The notes under the pieces were generated by a model. That model searched no databases. It worked only from the letters and a program-made list of their open reading frames with translations, and was not told the origin of the DNA. From positions 1-64,000 of the forward strand of contig JAJEKV010000197.1 of NCBI GenBank assembly GCA_021234155.1: 64,000 bases of DNA, given 5' to 3'. Below are positions 61,320 through 64,000 of the stretch, in pieces. The number at the start of each line of letters is the position of its first letter. Positions within the stretch are counted from its first letter, which is position 1. Origin of the DNA: Isoetes taiwanensis (Eukaryota; Streptophyta; Lycopodiopsida; Isoetales; Isoetaceae). The translations under genes and the position numbers were made by a program.

Positions 61320-62627
61320 GCTCACCAACAAAAAAACATGTGGAAAACGTGCACTTCTTGGACCTTTCTTGAGCCTAGCTTATTCCTTAAATTGGCTCTT
61401 TTTGTTATTCTGTTTTCGTGAGTCAATCTTTACTGAATCATACGAGCAACAAAAAAGTCAACCCAAGATCAGTCATAGAACCTTGAAAATATTTGACGGT
61501 GTTCAAGCCAAAGGTCCAAATGACAAGAAGGTCAAAGCAGCAATTTCACATCATAGTTTATTAACGAAGTTGAATCTTTGTTGCAGAAAAATGGTGTAAG
61601 TTAATTGTGCGAAATGATGGATTCACTAGCAGAGTATCATTTACATGGCTTCTCTGTGCTACTAACAGAGCTTCATCTATATGATTTCAGTAATTTTCTT
61701 TATGGTCTTGCATTTAAAAATCACATGCAAGACAAGCTTAAGGCATGTAAGGCAGTTTAAGGTAGCAAACCTGATCTGCAGTAGTCATTCTGGATCACCC
61801 AGGCAACTTAACTTTTTGAGGATCTTCTTAAAATGGTTGGCATCTCAGCCGTGGCCTAAGATCGCATTTATATTTTCCCAGCCAATCATGAAGATATGGT
61901 TCCTTCTTTCTCACTTTTGCATATGTGAAGCAATGCAGGTTGAATCCAAGACTATTAGAATTTCAACAGAGCTTAATGCATTCTTGAACTAAATTTGCTA
62001 TAATCATAGTTGGCCTGAGCGTCCTATAAAATATGCACAGGAATCAAAGATGCTTTCAGATACTGCTAGTCTTACAAATGAGCCTAGCTGCATATGAAAT
62101 CAGAGGCACATCCAAAAAACATAGATGTACAAGTTTTACTCGCCAACAGAGAAGCATCTGGAAAACATGCACTTCTTGGACCTTTCTTGGGCCTAGCTGA
62201 CCTTAAATTGACTTTTTTGTTATTATGCGTTCACGAGTCAATCTTCAATTGAATCATATGAGCAACCAAAAAGTCAACCCAAGATCAGTCATAGAATCCT
62301 TGAAATTATTCAACTTTATTCATGCCAAAGGTCCAAATGACAACAAGGCCAAAGCAGCAATCTCACATCATAGTTTATTAACAAAGTCTGTTGCAGCATG
62401 ATGGTGTAAGTTAATTGTGCGACGTAGTGATGGGTCTATTAGCGGAGTATCATTTACATGGCTTCAGCATTCTTCTAGTCTGAGCTACTAACAGAGCCTC
62501 ATTTACATGGCTTGAGCATTCTTCTTTATGGTCTTGAATTTATCATCTCTAGAAATTCCATACAAGATAAGTTTAAGGCATATAAGGCAGGTTTAAGGCA
62601 GCAAACCTGATATGCAGTAGTCATTGA
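61320..62627. repeat. Large direct duplication (~480-bp copies, ~820-bp offset)
   Basis: 61320-61793 and 62135-62627 share long near-identical stretches in the same order. Examples are GTGCACTTCTTGGACCTTTC (TGCACTTC in both), AAAAAGTCAACCCAAGATCAG, ATCACATCATAGTTTATTAA, TGTAAGTTAATTGTGCGA and GGCAGCAAACCTGATxTGCA. Indels distinguish them. The unrelated ~340 bp between the copies suggests duplication of a ~820-bp unit followed by loss, or two insertions of one element. The ORF 61369-61599 is not conserved as a frame between copies. Confidence 0.8.
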
Positions 62628-64000
62628 TTTGCAGTAGCTTCTGCGTGTTTTACCGCATGAAGATCTTTGTGTTGGTAATGGATATCCTGTTGTGACTTGT
62701 TTACCCTAGTCTTATGTATGTTATTTAACAGTAAGTCAAAGGTATTGTTGTTTAGTAAATCATCATAAATACCCATGTTTTTAGCTGTAGGTCTCCTGAT
62801 AGCCAGCAACCAGAGCCTGCTCATTACTCATCCAACGAATTTCTTGACAAACTTAGGGATCCTTTGTTAGCAGCAATAATTGGACTTTACCTCCTTCAAT
62901 TCTTGTTGCACTTGCTACACTTGTTGTACTTGTTGTACTTGTGTGCACTGCAACAGTGGCTCCACTACTATAATCCTCCACTAGCTATGGTAATTATGCA
63001 CTTGTTGTTTTGAAGACCTTAGAATGTTCCCTCAAATCGTCGACAGATGATCAAGATATTCCTTCTTGAGAGAAAGGTATAACCGGACCCGACCACAACA
63101 AACTATAGCTTCAACTATCAATGCATTTAATAAATAGAGAAGCTCGTGTACAACACTATAATTTAGTTGTTTAAACTATTAGTTGTGTCCCATCAAAGAA
63201 ATGGGACGATCGCGTTTCTCACCACTATCATTCAAATGCTTCCTCACATGCTTCGTATAAGGGGCAAAGCCTCTTTGCACTTTCCATTTCTTCATGTAAG
63301 AATGCGTCACTTCTTTTCTTTTTTCCAAATATTGACCAAGGTTTACAATCAAACTCTGCAAAAACATGTCTTTGAAATGCCATGCAACAGCTTTTTTTGG
63401 AATAAATAGAACTCTTAAAATTGCATATTGATTAATATCTCTTACTGATGAGGCGGCCATTTCAAGTGTACTCTTCCAATCATACTTTTCTTGACATCAA
63501 AATTGTTGTTTGATATACCTGCTTGCATTTGCAAATGATAATTTCTCTTTAAAAGGATTCAAAGAGCTCTTCCTTTGTCCAACTCCTCAGCAGCATTCCT
63601 CACAATGGCACTAACTCGCATGCATGTTAGACTCCTTGTTCCGTGTTTCAAGATGGGTCGAATGGAAAGCCCCACAAGCCAACGTCCGGAGTGCACAGGT
63701 GCATGGTAGCCCGCCAATGTGGCGTGCACCCCAGGCCCAAGCCCCGCCTACGACATCGTCGGGTCACATGGTCCCTGTTTATCCTGCAGACGGAGCCAAC
63801 GTTGGTCGGTACCCCGAGTTGACCGGGCAGACCAACCAAGGCCATTGCGCACCCAGTTGGACCGCACCAGCAACCGCCATTCGCTTCTCTCCCAGCAATT
63901 TCAAGCACTTTTTAACTCTCTTTTCAAAGTCCTTTTCACCTTTCCCTCGCGGTACTTGTTCGCTATCGGTCTCCTGCCAATATTTAGCCTGGGCACTTAG
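62628..64000. other. Intergenic to window end; one small ORF and a GC-rich patch
   Basis: An ATG-started 93-codon frame lies at 63460-63179 (minus): basic, with WHFKDMFLQSLIVNL and KKWKVQRGFAPYTKHVRKHL. No family is recognised, and it could be chance. 63650-63900 is GC-rich with CCACAAGCCAACGTCCGG-type words but no convincing gene. TTGTTGTACTTG repeats occur near 62915-62935. Confidence 0.35.

Overview
This is nuclear DNA of a land plant. The evidence is a class III peroxidase gene with the classic four exons and three introns at the conserved positions, a PLS-type pentatricopeptide repeat (PPR) gene, plant L1-type LINEs, PIF/Harbinger DNA transposons, and a plant-type Copia-like gag. The PPR style, the very low gene density and the dominance of decayed non-LTR elements suggest a fern or other non-flowering vascular plant. 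That taxonomic guess is inference and only moderately supported.

Layout. The first bases (1-165) hold a broken cytochrome P450 fragment resembling CYP710A. After about 5 kb with only repeats comes a small secreted cysteine-rich peptide gene (5367-5576) with its own CCAAT and TATA boxes. An intronless PPR gene lies on the minus strand (7375-9540). A Ty3/gypsy integrase remnant (10150-10960) follows. Next is a degenerate, nearly full-length LINE (11.1-18.0 kb, minus strand) whose reverse transcriptase was split by a tandem array of tRNA-like SINE units (12324-14174) flanked by a target-site duplication. From 18 to 30 kb there are non-LTR 3' ends, a 5'-truncated LINE with a (TTCTA)n tail, and a 2.75 kb Harbinger-like element (25330-28077) that carries a broken BAHD acyltransferase fragment. 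A full-length L1-type LINE occupies 30266-36869 with a 17-bp target-site duplication and only a few coding lesions. It has an extra ORF upstream of ORF1.

The stretch 36.9-42.2 kb is AT-rich, with a degenerate GGTTTAAC minisatellite and two exon-like segments of an unrecognised gene. The peroxidase gene (42254-43612) is the best-supported intact multi-exon gene. From 47.9 to 51.9 kb there is a Harbinger element with long inverted ends. It contains a frameshifted transposase, a SANT/Myb-like accessory ORF, a nested MITE and a PPR gene fragment. The remainder holds (CT)n/(CA)n microsatellites, another LINE 3' fragment, a subtilase-prodomain-like fragment, a 1.4 kb purine-only tract, and a compact gag-only terminal-repeat retrotransposon (58999-61083) with a tRNA-Met primer site. 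It ends in a large direct duplication (61.3-62.6 kb).

The three likely functional genes (cysteine-rich peptide, PPR, peroxidase) are unrelated and independently transcribed. Everything else is best read as a nested record of transposition. Two DNA transposons carry host-gene fragments (BAHD, PPR), and a SINE became a tandem repeat inside a dead LINE. All calls come from reading the sequence by eye, with no database search.
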